A DNA stretch of 11,124 nt, taken from assembly GCA_031272305.1 (NCBI GenBank), contig JAISUA010000026.1, positions 1-11,124 of the forward strand, given 5' to 3'. Shown here one piece after another: positions 1 to 6,581 of the stretch. A model generated the notes under the pieces. That model ran no database searches, was not told the DNA's origin, and worked only from the letters and a program-made list of their open reading frames with translations. Positions within the stretch are counted from its first letter, which is position 1. Each line of letters opens with the position of its first letter. The position numbers were made by a program, and so were the translations under genes. Source of the DNA: Clostridioides sp. (GTDB lineage Bacteria; Bacillota; Clostridia; Peptostreptococcales; Peptostreptococcaceae).

Positions 1-71
1 CCTACTGTTTAATTTTCAATGTTCTTTGTTTGCCGATTTGTTTCGGCGTTTTCTTCGTTGTCTTAACGACA
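1..71 (-). other. Probable rRNA operon leader (16S lies off the left edge)
   Basis: Read on the minus strand, the bases downstream of the promoter at 78-106 contain two small hairpins. One pairs TTGTC with GACAA (about 58-72), and the other pairs GCCGA with TCGGC (32-36 with 43-47). They are followed by a tract of the GAACATTGAAAATTAAACAG type (about 4-23). This tract resembles the leader found upstream of 16S rRNA in clostridia. No mature rRNA is in the window, so the assignment rests on leader and promoter resemblance. Confidence 0.65.
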
Positions 72-77
72 AGTAAT

Positions 78-106
78 ATAATATCACCTTTGAAGAAAAG
101 TGTCAA
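78..106 (-). promoter_or_regulatory. Strong sigma-A promoter, probably of an rRNA operon
   Basis: On the minus strand there is a perfect -35 TTGACA (101-106), a 17-base spacer and a -10 TATTAT (78-83). Transcription would start near position 71 and run leftward out of the window. Just upstream of the -35, at about 107-140, runs of A on the transcribed-sense strand resemble an UP element. A consensus promoter with A-tracts and a structured leader is typical of rRNA operons. Confidence 0.75.
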
Positions 107-140
107 CACTTTTTGAAAATTTTTTTGAAGTTTTTTTGTT

Positions 141-399
141 TTTTTATTTATCTTGAGCTGAAAATGTTGATATTACTTGATTTTTATACTTTGTATCCTT
201 ATTATGAAGATTTCATTGCAATTGAAACTGAAACTTTAAGGACTTCGAACTTAATAGGAAAGTTCGCTAACGAAAATCATAGATTTTCTAGCTCACTTTT
301 TTCAAGACTTATTACCTTGGTTTTATTTCAATTTCTTATGAGTCTTATTATGAGAAGCGTATATGAAGAAAAACGTAGTTTTTCACACTTCGAATAACT
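141..399. other. AT-rich spacer without a recognisable gene
   Basis: This stretch lies between the rRNA-type promoter and the two-component debris. An open plus-strand frame starts at 113 within the UP-element A/T tracts. Its product is low-complexity and Phe/Leu-rich, it has no convincing ribosome binding site, and it resembles nothing I know. I do not call it a gene and see nothing else in the stretch. Confidence 0.5.
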
Positions 400-440
400 A
401 GACTTATCTCATTAGATCTTATTTAAGTGATGATAAGTCT
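400..440. repeat. 9-bp inverted repeat
   Basis: AGACTTATC (400-408) is complementary to GATAAGTCT (432-440), with a 23-base loop. It lies just past the stop of the sensor-kinase fragment. No clean T-run follows in the minus direction. On the plus strand a loosely T-rich stretch follows (441-460). It may be a decayed terminator of the old two-component operon. Confidence 0.4.
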
Positions 441-451
441 TATTATGTCTT

Positions 452-775
452 TTATTTTTTCTCAATGACAGGAAGCCAAAATTTTATCTCAAATCCTTCT
501 GTTCGTTTTGATCTTGCACTTATTTCTATATTCAGTTCTTCACACAGTTTTTTTACAAGATATAAACCTATACCTGTAGATTGGGTCCTATCAGAATTAT
601 CTCCTGTGAAGCCTTTATCAAATATAAATGGAAAATCGGAAGTATACACACCTACCCCATTATCTGATATAGATAAATAATATTTATTTTTTTCTTTTCC
701 AAATCCAATCTTTATCCAAATTCTACTTTTTTCATCTTTCTTTGAATATTTCACAGCATTTACAAACACCTGTTT
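452..775 (-). pseudogene. Sensor histidine kinase fragment (ATPase domain only)
   Basis: The fragment keeps the catalytic ATP-binding domain of a sensor kinase. Visible are the N box NAVKYS, the G1 box DNGVGV, the F-box stretch FPFIFDKGFTG and the G2 box STGIGLYLVKKL, then a normal end and stop. The sensor segments and the phospho-accepting histidine domain are absent. Upstream the frame runs straight into response-regulator sequence in another frame, with the junction at about 765-775. The box spelling is close to the small intramembrane-sensing kinases (BceS type) that control peptide-antibiotic ABC transporters. It cannot work as a kinase. Confidence 0.8.
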
Positions 776-990
776 TCATACAACTGAATTAATTTTTTGA
801 TTTTTGCGATCAATCTGTCCGGATGGCAAGGCTTCAGTAGATAATCATCAGCTCCAAGTTCAAGGCAATGGAGTTCATCTTTTATTTGATTTCGTGAAGT
901 AAGCACTAAAATAGGACCTATACCTTTATTTTTCAATATTTTACAAATATCAAATCCAGACATCACCGGCAAATTTAAATCTAACAAATT
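772..990 (-). pseudogene. Response regulator fragment (second half of the receiver)
   Basis: The fragment holds the phospho-acceptor stretch LLDLNLPVMSGFD, the switch residues in LVLTSR, and the conserved lysine in GADDYLLKPCHPDRL. A short linker follows before it stops. The N-terminal third of the receiver and the whole DNA-binding domain are missing. The sequence upstream belongs to a permease fragment in another frame. The KPCHP-type ending recalls regulators paired with Bce-type kinases. It is the third of four collapsed neighbours. Confidence 0.75.
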
Positions 991-1039
991 ATTTTTATTA
1001 ATTTTCCTGCAAAACTTCCCATTCCTTTGAACAAAAGAT

Positions 1040-1270
1040 TTGTCCCTGAAATCCACATACAACTATTATTATCCATGCAGATACAACTGTATTCACAGGA
1101 TTCTCTAAGTTTAAATTGTATATTCCAAATTTATATGCAACACATAATAACACTATCCCCACGAAAAAACTCAGATTTGCAACAACACCTGAAACGTTTC
1201 TTTGTATTTTTCCCGTTTGAGTTTTTAATAATTCATCTGGTTGTTTAAAACTTATTTTCAGACTCAACAC
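1040..1270 (-). pseudogene. Bce-type ABC permease fragment
   Basis: A short frame with a hydrophobic pair of segments (SFFVGIVLLCVAYKFGIY and VNTVVSAWIIIVVCGF) resembles an internal part of the large BceB/FtsX-like permeases of antimicrobial-peptide transporters. Both ends of a normal permease of more than 600 residues are missing. The neighbouring ATPase, regulator and kinase fragments support the assignment more than this sequence does alone. Exact fragment limits are uncertain. Confidence 0.5.
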
Positions 1271-1289
1271 AAACATTGCAATAATCTGT

Positions 1290-1403
1290 TTTATTCTTTT
1301 TGATTCCACGAATCAAAAGAGGAAGAATTATATTTTCCCTTGCCGTCAAATTATCTATAAGCTCATATTCTTGAAACAAATATCCAATTTTATTTCCTCT
1401 GAA
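1290..1403 (-). pseudogene. Bce/MacB-type ABC ATPase fragment
   Basis: About 38 codons encode the Q-loop region of an ABC ATPase, including IGYLFQEYELIDNLTARENI and then ILPLLIRG. This is the standard arrangement in BceA/MacB-like ATPases. Walker A lies upstream in a whole gene and is replaced here by an IS-type end (1400-1430). The signature motif and Walker B should lie downstream but are lost at the junction with the permease fragment. It was too short to show as a long reading frame and was found by reading the third frame. Confidence 0.7.
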
Positions 1404-1430
1404 CCTCCAATGCTGAAGTCGAGGGATTCT
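1400..1430 (-). mobile_element. IS200/IS605-type right-end scar, copy A
   Basis: The 31-base sequence matches the palindromic element at 6412-6443. It shares TGAACCTCCAA, then AAGTCG, then TTCT, with small gaps. Such hairpins with a GGAGGTTCA border are, to my knowledge, typical of right ends of tnpB-bearing IS200/IS605 elements in Firmicutes. The border sits exactly where the ABC ATPase fragment begins, as expected if an element inserted in that gene and later decayed. Upstream on the minus strand (about 1431-1465) a short open stretch may be the last codons of tnpB. Confidence 0.5.
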
Positions 1431-1487
1431 TAGATACTATACAAACTTCTTTTGGATAGACTATAATTAATAAAATTCTAATAAAAA

Positions 1488-1523
1488 ATACCTAGAAATC
1501 TTTTTTTAAAATTAGCTAGGTAT
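1488..1523 (-). terminator. Rho-independent terminator of the ABC operon
   Basis: On the minus strand ATACCTAG (1523-1516) pairs with CTAGGTAT (1495-1488) across a 20-base AT-rich loop and is followed by TTTTTATTAG. It lies about 40 bases after the ATPase stop codon and closes the large minus-strand operon. Confidence 0.75.
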
Positions 1524-1564
1524 CATTTATTTATTTTTATTGAAATGCACTTCTCATAATAAGA

Positions 1565-2338
1565 CTATATTATATCTTCATCATAGCATTTTGATAGTAA
1601 TTCAAAAATCTTTGTTTTGTATTCTACATATTTATCTGTTTCTCTATCTCTAGGACGAGGTAGATCAATTTTTATATCGCCAATTATCTCTCCTCTGTTC
1701 TTAGACATTATAACTATTCTATCGCTCATGTATACAGCCTCATCTGCATCATGAGTAACCATTATTGCAGTTATTTTTTTGGACATCCAAATAAGTTCTA
1801 ATTCTCTTTGCATACTTTGACGCATTTTCAAATCAATCGCTCCAAGTGGTTCGTCCATCAAAAGTACCTCTGGATTGCATGCAAGTGCTCTTATAACTGC
1901 AACCCTTTGTTTCATTCCTCCAGAAAGTTGATTTGGATAGAGATTTTCTTTTCCTGACAATCCTGATAGTTGTATTAACTCTTCGAATTTTTCTTCTCTT
2001 TCTTGCTTTTTCATTCCCTGTTGTTTCATTGGAAACATAACATTCTCTTTTACATTTTTCCAAGGGAAAAGTGCATAATTTTGAAAAACAAATGCACGAT
2101 CGATTCCTGGTTTTGTTACTAGATTTCCATTGAGAAAAATTTCTCCTCTATCTGCCTTTTGAAATCCTCCTATGATTGTAAGAAGTGTTGTTTTTCCACA
2201 TCCAGATGGCCCTAATAGAGAGATAAATTCACCTTCTTCAACCGATATATTTATATTTTCTAAAACATAATTCTCTTCTTTTCTATTTACAAAAGTTTTG
2301 TCTATACCTTTAATCTCTAACTTCAACTTACTCCACAT
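1565..2338 (-). CDS. saoA: ABC transporter ATP-binding protein, NitT/TauT type (SaoA-like)
   Basis: This 257-residue protein is a complete importer ATPase. It has Walker A GPSGCGKTT (residues 43-51), Q-loop glutamine at 86, signature LSGGM (138-142), Walker B VLLMDEP (158-164) and the switch histidine in VTHDADEA (196). Length and motifs fit the nitrate/taurine/sulfonate import family. It should power the permease encoded just upstream, whose true stop is 8 bases before this start. The ATG at 2338 has only AAGG close to it, so a nearby alternative start such as the TTG four codons later is possible. It is the last gene before a terminator. The SaoA name rests on the neighbourhood and on my memory of the Sao system; the ATPase alone would be generic. 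Confidence 0.85.
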   Translation of the reverse strand: MWSKLKLEIKGIDKTFVNRKEENYVLENINISVEEGEFISLLGPSGCGKTTLLTIIGGFQKADRGEIFLNGNLVTKPGIDRAFVFQNYALFPWKNVKENVMFPMKQQGMKKQEREEKFEELIQLSGLSGKENLYPNQLSGGMKQRVAVIRALACNPEVLLMDEPLGAIDLKMRQSMQRELELIWMSKKITAIMVTHDADEAVYMSDRIVIMSKNRGEIIGDIKIDLPRPRDRETDKYVEYKTKIFELLSKCYDEDII

Positions 2339-2346
2339 CCTTAAAA

Positions 2347-3195
2347 TTAAACTTCAAATTTCCATCTACAAAGTATTTTATTTATTAATTTCAATATTAA
2401 ATCTATTGTAAATCCAACTATAGCTGCCATACACATAAGAGCTACCAACTGTTCTGTTTTCATCATAGTTTGAGCTCTAACCATAGAGTAACCAAGACCG
2501 GCACTCGTCGCTATGAACTCCGCTCAAATAACACTCATCCAACCAGTAGATATTGCAAGTCTTGATCCTGTCAATATATCTGGTAATGCTGATGGCAGCA
2601 TAACATTGAAGAATATAGATATTGGAGATGCACCCATACTTCTAGCAGCATTATAATAATCTTTTGAAATAGCTCTAACACCTTGCATTGTATTAAGAAT
2701 TATTGGAAATACTCCTGAGAACCCTATCAAAAATATTGTTGGTCCATCTCCTATTCCAAACCAAACTATTGTAAGAGGTACCCAAGCCATTATTGGAACT
2801 TGTCTTATTGAATCTATAATAGGTGACACAGCTTTTTCAAATTTCCTTGAAAATCCCATAAGTATTCCTATAGGTATCCCTATCAAAAAAGCAAATCCAA
2901 AACCCTTAAGCACCCTTTGAAGTGTTATTCCAAGATTTTTTAGTATTTCAATATCTGTTACACATATTACTAAGCCTTTGAAAACCTCTAATGGTTCTGG
3001 AAGTAACAATGGACTTCCAAGCCTTATAGCTGTTACTTGCCACAAGGCTATTATCGCTATTATAACAATTATTCTATACAGAGTATCCATGAAGTTGTTT
3101 GATTTACTAGCATTTCTCATTTTAAATTTGCGTTTATTAAGAGAATTTTTTTCATTTAAAAATCCTCTTTTATTTGAAGAAACTTTATCTTCCAA
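2347..3195 (-). CDS. saoP: ABC transporter permease with in-frame UGA, probable selenoprotein (SaoP-like)
   Basis: Translation gives 223 residues to a UGA at 2524-2526, then 58 more sense codons to a TAA at 2347-2349, for 282 residues in all. The first part has a membrane segment at about 39-56 and the cytoplasmic coupling motif AARSMGASPISIF (about 183-195). The part after the UGA (AEFIATSAGLGYSM, then a last membrane segment and LCRW) is the standard C-terminus of NitT/TauT permeases, which read like W-M-x-V-x-x-A-E-F across this point. I read UGA as selenocysteine 224, in the membrane helix after the coupling loop. A SECIS-like hairpin follows. The start is a TTG with GGAGG ten bases upstream, overlapping the preceding gene by 40 bases. 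A recent nonsense mutation is the alternative, but the hairpin, the intact tail and the spacing to saoA argue against it. Confidence 0.82.
2482..2526 (-). promoter_or_regulatory. Candidate bacterial SECIS element with its UGA codon
   Basis: After the UGA (2526-2524) the minus-strand RNA can form a lower stem CAUAG/CUAUG (2515-2511 with 2486-2482). Above it are a five-base 5' bulge and an upper stem of AGUG with UACU plus CC with GG, with one bulged U. The apical loop is GGUCUU (2499-2494). The loop starts 24 bases past the UGA, and a G leads the loop, as in bacterial SECIS elements; E. coli fdhF has AGGUCU. The 32 bases after the UGA are about 62% G+C, with GCG and ACG codons unlike the rest of the gene. 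Confidence 0.7.
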
Positions 3196-3956
3196 CTCTT
3201 CATATCCTCCATTTCCTTTATTGTCACATCTATATTTTTATAATTTTTAAGTTCTTTTTTAAAAGTTTTCTCATCTTGCAATTCTTTTACTGCTTTATTA
3301 TACAAAGTGATAAAACTTTTATATTCTTTACTTTTCATAAATTCTTTACTTGATACTAGCACATAACTTTCATATTCACCATTGGATGCAGTAGAAAGTT
3401 TTTCACCTTCAAGAGATAATGCTCTAAATATATCCATAACTGCTCCGTCTACCTGTTTACTTTCTAGAGCATATCCTAATGCTGTCCCTGTAATTGGAAC
3501 TATTTCTGCATTTTTATAGTACTTCCTTACCAAGTCATACTGATAATTTCTTTTATTTGTTACCCCTATTTTATCTATATTTCTATTATTAATTAAAAAT
3601 ATATCTGAATTTTTAAGAACAGGAGAAACTACTACAAAATCATTATCATTTTCTATAAACTCTTTTGCCGCTTCTTTGCAAATTATTGCCAAATCAATCT
3701 CATCTGAACTTAATGCCCACTGAGTTGTACTTGAACAACAATCTGCCACTGTATAAGTATCTAAATTGTTTACTAATTGTAGATTTTTGAAGTTATCTTT
3801 ACTCTTCATATAGTCAATCACAAATCCAGATGTATCATCAGATACACCTATCCTAACTTTTCCGGATATTTTTTCTTTATCTTTAAAATTAAATGTTATA
3901 ATCGCTATGCAGATTACAGCGGTAACCATCAAAAAACAAAAATATTTTTTATTCAC
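3156..3956 (-). CDS. saoB: ABC transporter substrate-binding-like protein with vicinal cysteines (SaoB-like)
   Basis: This 266-residue protein has an N-terminal hydrophobic segment (about 5-22) without a clear lipobox, so it is probably membrane-anchored and extracytoplasmic. After it, VRIGVSDDTSGFVIDYM and later stretches (IDLAIICKEA, DSDIF-like NSDIFLINN, VDGAVMDIFRALSL) fit a small NitT/TauT-type periplasmic binding fold. A vicinal pair, Cys73-Cys74 in ADCCSSTTQW, sits where a ligand loop could be, and Cys93 is nearby. It starts at a GTG with AAGGAAG upstream, follows another binding protein by 86 bases, and overlaps the permease gene. I recall a SaoB family of binding (seleno)proteins in the Sao system and assign this one by size, CC motif and position. 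The other binding protein is the alternative holder of that name. Confidence 0.65.
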   Translation of the reverse strand: MNKKYFCFLMVTAVICIAIITFNFKDKEKISGKVRIGVSDDTSGFVIDYMKSKDNFKNLQLVNNLDTYTVADCCSSTTQWALSSDEIDLAIICKEAAKEFIENDNDFVVVSPVLKNSDIFLINNRNIDKIGVTNKRNYQYDLVRKYYKNAEIVPITGTALGYALESKQVDGAVMDIFRALSLEGEKLSTASNGEYESYVLVSSKEFMKSKEYKSFITLYNKAVKELQDEKTFKKELKNYKNIDVTIKEMEDMKSWKIKFLQIKEDF

Positions 3957-4042
3957 AACATACTTCCTTTTTATCTAAATTCATACTCAGTTTTACTTTT
4001 TATTTCCTGGATATATGATTTAAATTGTTTTTTCTTAAATTT

Positions 4043-5143
4043 CTATTCTCCATCTATTTCAAGTGCTTTTGCCTTCCAATCATCATAACTCATTCCAACA
4101 GGGAATATTGGATCTATTTTTTCTTTTATAAATTTATCGAAATCATCTGCACCTGACTCTTTAAGTAGATTTGTATTCATATATTTAGTAACATCGAAAT
4201 CTTTTCCTATTATATTGAATTTTTTGTATATATCTCCAGTATCTTTGTATGCTTGTTCATCTAATGTCCAAGTTATTGTTCTACCTTCCATCACTGTCTT
4301 TTTATACATAGTCATTAGACCTACTTCTTCCTCTACATCATATGCTTTAGCAAACATTTTTGCTGCTTGAACTGGATGTTCATACATGAATTCAACTGCC
4401 TTAGTGTGAGCTAGTACCATTTTCTTTGCTAGCTCTGGATGTTCATCAATAAATTTTTGATTCAAAGTAAATGAACAACAATTATACGTTTTGTTATCCA
4501 CTTTTCTATTGTATAAATCAGATGAAACTATTTTACCTGTTCCATCTAATTCTGCAACTGACCCCCAAGGATCACAAGCAACAAAGGCATCTATTTTCCC
4601 AGTCTTAAATGCAAGATACTTGTCTTTATCTGATTTAATATCTACTGGTTCATATTTATCAGCTTCAGCTGGTATGCCGGCTCCTGGTGCATAGCTAAGA
4701 GTCCAATAAGGATCTGTGAAATTTGCCGCTATTTTTTTACCTATCAACTCTTGATTGTCTTTTAAATCTTTTTTGACAACAAGATAGTGAGAACCACCAC
4801 TGTGATTATTAGCTGCAATAACAAGTGGAGAACCTTTTTCAACTGCCCCCAATGCTCCATTTGTTCCTATATAACCAGCATCCATTTGGCCTGCTGCCAT
4901 AGCTTCCGGAACATTTCCGTTACCAACTATATTTACATTAAGTCCAAGTTCTTTGTAAATTCCAGCTTGATCAGCAACTGGAGCTGCAGTCATATGATCG
5001 CAATTATAATATCCTAAATTGATTACATAACTATCCTCTTCGCTTGTTTTAGCACTTTCTTTTCCTTTTGAACATCCTGAAACAAGAGATAAAATCATTA
5101 ATGATGAACACATAATTATACTAAATTTCTTTTTATTAAACAT
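4043..5143 (-). CDS. NitT/TauT-type ABC substrate-binding lipoprotein
   Basis: This 366-residue protein has a lipoprotein signal peptide with lipobox LVSGC, Cys24 being the lipidated residue. The rest is a SsuA/TauA/NMT1-like binding protein: VINLGYYNCDHMTAAPVADQ (about 40-59), AGIYKELGLNV, a Gly-rich ligand loop around VPEAMAAGQMDAGYIG (78-93), and LAFKTGKIDAFVACDPWG (177-193). Unlike typical sulfonate binders it carries Cys48, Cys190 and a vicinal Cys222-Cys223 in TYNCCSF. The likely role is extracellular capture of a ligand for the permease and ATPase downstream, perhaps a thiophilic one; that last point is inference. The ribosome binding site is GGAGAAG, and the gene starts 27 bases after the double-cubane gene. 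Two binding proteins for one permease is unusual. Confidence 0.85.
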   Translation of the reverse strand: MFNKKKFSIIMCSSLMILSLVSGCSKGKESAKTSEEDSYVINLGYYNCDHMTAAPVADQAGIYKELGLNVNIVGNGNVPEAMAAGQMDAGYIGTNGALGAVEKGSPLVIAANNHSGGSHYLVVKKDLKDNQELIGKKIAANFTDPYWTLSYAPGAGIPAEADKYEPVDIKSDKDKYLAFKTGKIDAFVACDPWGSVAELDGTGKIVSSDLYNRKVDNKTYNCCSFTLNQKFIDEHPELAKKMVLAHTKAVEFMYEHPVQAAKMFAKAYDVEEEVGLMTMYKKTVMEGRTITWTLDEQAYKDTGDIYKKFNIIGKDFDVTKYMNTNLLKESGADDFDKFIKEKIDPIFPVGMSYDDWKAKALEIDGE

Positions 5144-5170
5144 TTATTCTTCTCCATTTAAAAAAATTTT

Positions 5171-6373
5171 TTATTTCGCATATTCTTTTGATTCATTTAC
5201 TCTTTCCATTGCTCTATCTTCCAGCATCTCTACAAATGCTTCAAGTCTTGTTCTTATTTGTTCTATATCAGATTTTGAATAATCAGTTTCTATTTTCATA
5301 AATGCTATTTTCTTTTCATTTGTAACGAAATCTTTTACTCTTACTGATTCTACTCCAAACGGATGACAAGCTGTAAGAACAACGTCTATCACACCATCTA
5401 TTTGATACTCGTCAATCATCTCATCTAATACCTTGAATCTTTGGTCATCATACATCATAACAGGACAACCAACTTTTAAATATCTTTCTGCTATAACATC
5501 ATAGACATCTCTTGTTCTATCTTCATCGACTAAAGTTTCATTTCCTCTGCCTGCTGTACAAAGTTCTAGTGCTGCTACAGAGCCTCCTACTTCATCAAGT
5601 AATTTGAAAATTTTATCTTGAACTCCACTAGTAGGACAACCTGTAATCAATATTCTAGGAGTTTCTTTTGAAACAGGAAACTCTCCTCTTTCTATTCTTT
5701 CTCTACCTATTTGTGTTACTTTTCTTATAGAATCCTTCATCTCATCTCTATCAAAAATAAAAAGTGCTTGTGTAAGAACATTATTCAATTCCATAGCTGT
5801 AAATGGTGATGGAACATGTTTCGCTAAAGCGTAAAATTCTTTTGTTATTCTTCTTTCATCATTTTTGTCCTCTATCGCTTCCCAAATATCTTCCTCTGTT
5901 ATGACAACACCAAGATTTTTTTCAATAGCTTCTTTGTATTTTATTATTTCATCTCTCCAATATTCAAACGCAACATCTCCATAAGGCATTTGAGGTAATT
6001 GCATAACATACATATTCTTAAATTTTCCAAGCATTTCGTACATTTTTTTCTTACCATCACAAGTAGTTTCGCCTATGATCATATCTGAAAAATAAAAATA
6101 CGGACATGAGTCATCTTTTGCACTTCCAAAACTTGATTTTATAAGTGGACAAATATTTCTTGGTAAATATTTTTCAGCTTCTGCAATAGGTTCTTCGTTT
6201 ACACCACACACCATAACAGTCGTTGCTTTTCCTGCCATTGGAATTTCAAATGGTGTAAATCCACAAAACATACCAATCATTTTTTTTCCACTATCTTTTA
6301 ATTCTTTTGCTCTGATAAAACCCTGTTTCCTACTTTCTGCGAAAGTATCGAAATTTTTAGGCATACCATCCAT
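5171..6373 (-). CDS. Double-cubane-cluster protein, YjiM/2-hydroxyacyl-CoA dehydratase family
   Basis: This 400-residue protein closely follows the pattern of E. coli YjiM and the double-cubane-cluster proteins (DCCP) as I remember them. Shared stretches are NICPLIKSSFG, CPYFYFSDMIIGETTCDGKKK, MQLPQMP, RILITGCP, DVYDVIAERYLKVGC, ACHPFGVES and IETDYS. Cysteines at 37, 56, 75, 90, 105, 246, 272, 303 and 336 are candidates for ligating the [8Fe-9S] double cubane. Family members are reduced by an ATP-driven activator and can reduce small inert molecules. No activator (BadF/BcrA type) is in the window. Start is ATG after GGAGG. It leads the second half of the operon, just downstream of an IS scar. 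Its substrate is unknown; a fermentative dehydratase is less likely because the paired subunits are missing. Confidence 0.85.
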   Translation of the reverse strand: MDGMPKNFDTFAESRKQGFIRAKELKDSGKKMIGMFCGFTPFEIPMAGKATTVMVCGVNEEPIAEAEKYLPRNICPLIKSSFGSAKDDSCPYFYFSDMIIGETTCDGKKKMYEMLGKFKNMYVMQLPQMPYGDVAFEYWRDEIIKYKEAIEKNLGVVITEEDIWEAIEDKNDERRITKEFYALAKHVPSPFTAMELNNVLTQALFIFDRDEMKDSIRKVTQIGRERIERGEFPVSKETPRILITGCPTSGVQDKIFKLLDEVGGSVAALELCTAGRGNETLVDEDRTRDVYDVIAERYLKVGCPVMMYDDQRFKVLDEMIDEYQIDGVIDVVLTACHPFGVESVRVKDFVTNEKKIAFMKIETDYSKSDIEQIRTRLEAFVEMLEDRAMERVNESKEYAK

Positions 6374-6411
6374 AACAATCCCTCCAAACCAAACTCATTC
6401 TTAGGTACTAC

Positions 6412-6443
6412 TGAACCTCCAACGACTTAAGTCGCAGGGTTCT
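6412..6443 (-). mobile_element. IS200/IS605-type right-end scar, copy B
   Basis: The palindrome GAACC (6413-6417) with GGTTC (6438-6442) encloses CGACTTAAGTCG (6423-6434). It is homologous to copy A at 1400-1430 and lies in the same orientation. Such elements are the hairpin end of IS200/IS605 tnpB elements, where the 3' end of the omega RNA lies. Upstream on the minus strand, about 6454-6575 stays open in one frame, ends in LLLRKLVSNV and a TAA, and could be decayed tnpB C-terminus. No transposase motif is left. Confidence 0.55.
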
Positions 6444-6581
6444 ATTTACAATAGAATTTTATACGTTACTTACCAACTTTCTAAGAAGTAAGTCTATTCG
6501 TACATGAGTGTTCAGTTCTAATCTATGGTATAAGACATCTAAGTCTACAACTTTACTTTTCTTATTTTCAAAGTTTCCTAG
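6444..6581 (-). other. Gap between the SaoE-like gene and copy B, possible tnpB remnant
   Basis: A minus-strand frame (about 6575 to the TAA near 6455) codes for roughly 40 residues, including VVDLDVLYHRLELNTHVRID. I do not recognise it firmly. Its position, directly before the palindromic right end, is where the C-terminus of tnpB would sit. No terminator is visible, so the genes on either side may still be co-transcribed. Confidence 0.35.

Noticed and set aside
113..397. Open plus-strand frame of 94 codons
   Set aside because: It begins inside the A/T tracts of the rRNA-type promoter, has no convincing ribosome binding site, and its product is low-complexity.
998..1309. Intact small membrane protein
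   Set aside because: Its two ends run into ATPase and response-regulator fragments in other frames, so it is best read as a remnant of a larger permease.
1833..2063. 76-codon frame within the ABC ATPase
   Set aside because: It overlaps conserved ATPase motifs in another frame; its product is a Lys/Arg-rich shadow.
2524..2526. UGA as the true stop of the permease
   Set aside because: It would remove the last conserved helix region. The 58 codons after it are intact and family-like, and the next gene starts right after the later TAA.
5171..6373. Fermentative 2-hydroxyacyl-CoA dehydratase subunit
   Set aside because: The partner subunit, CoA-transferase and activator are missing, and the motif pattern is that of YjiM/double-cubane proteins.
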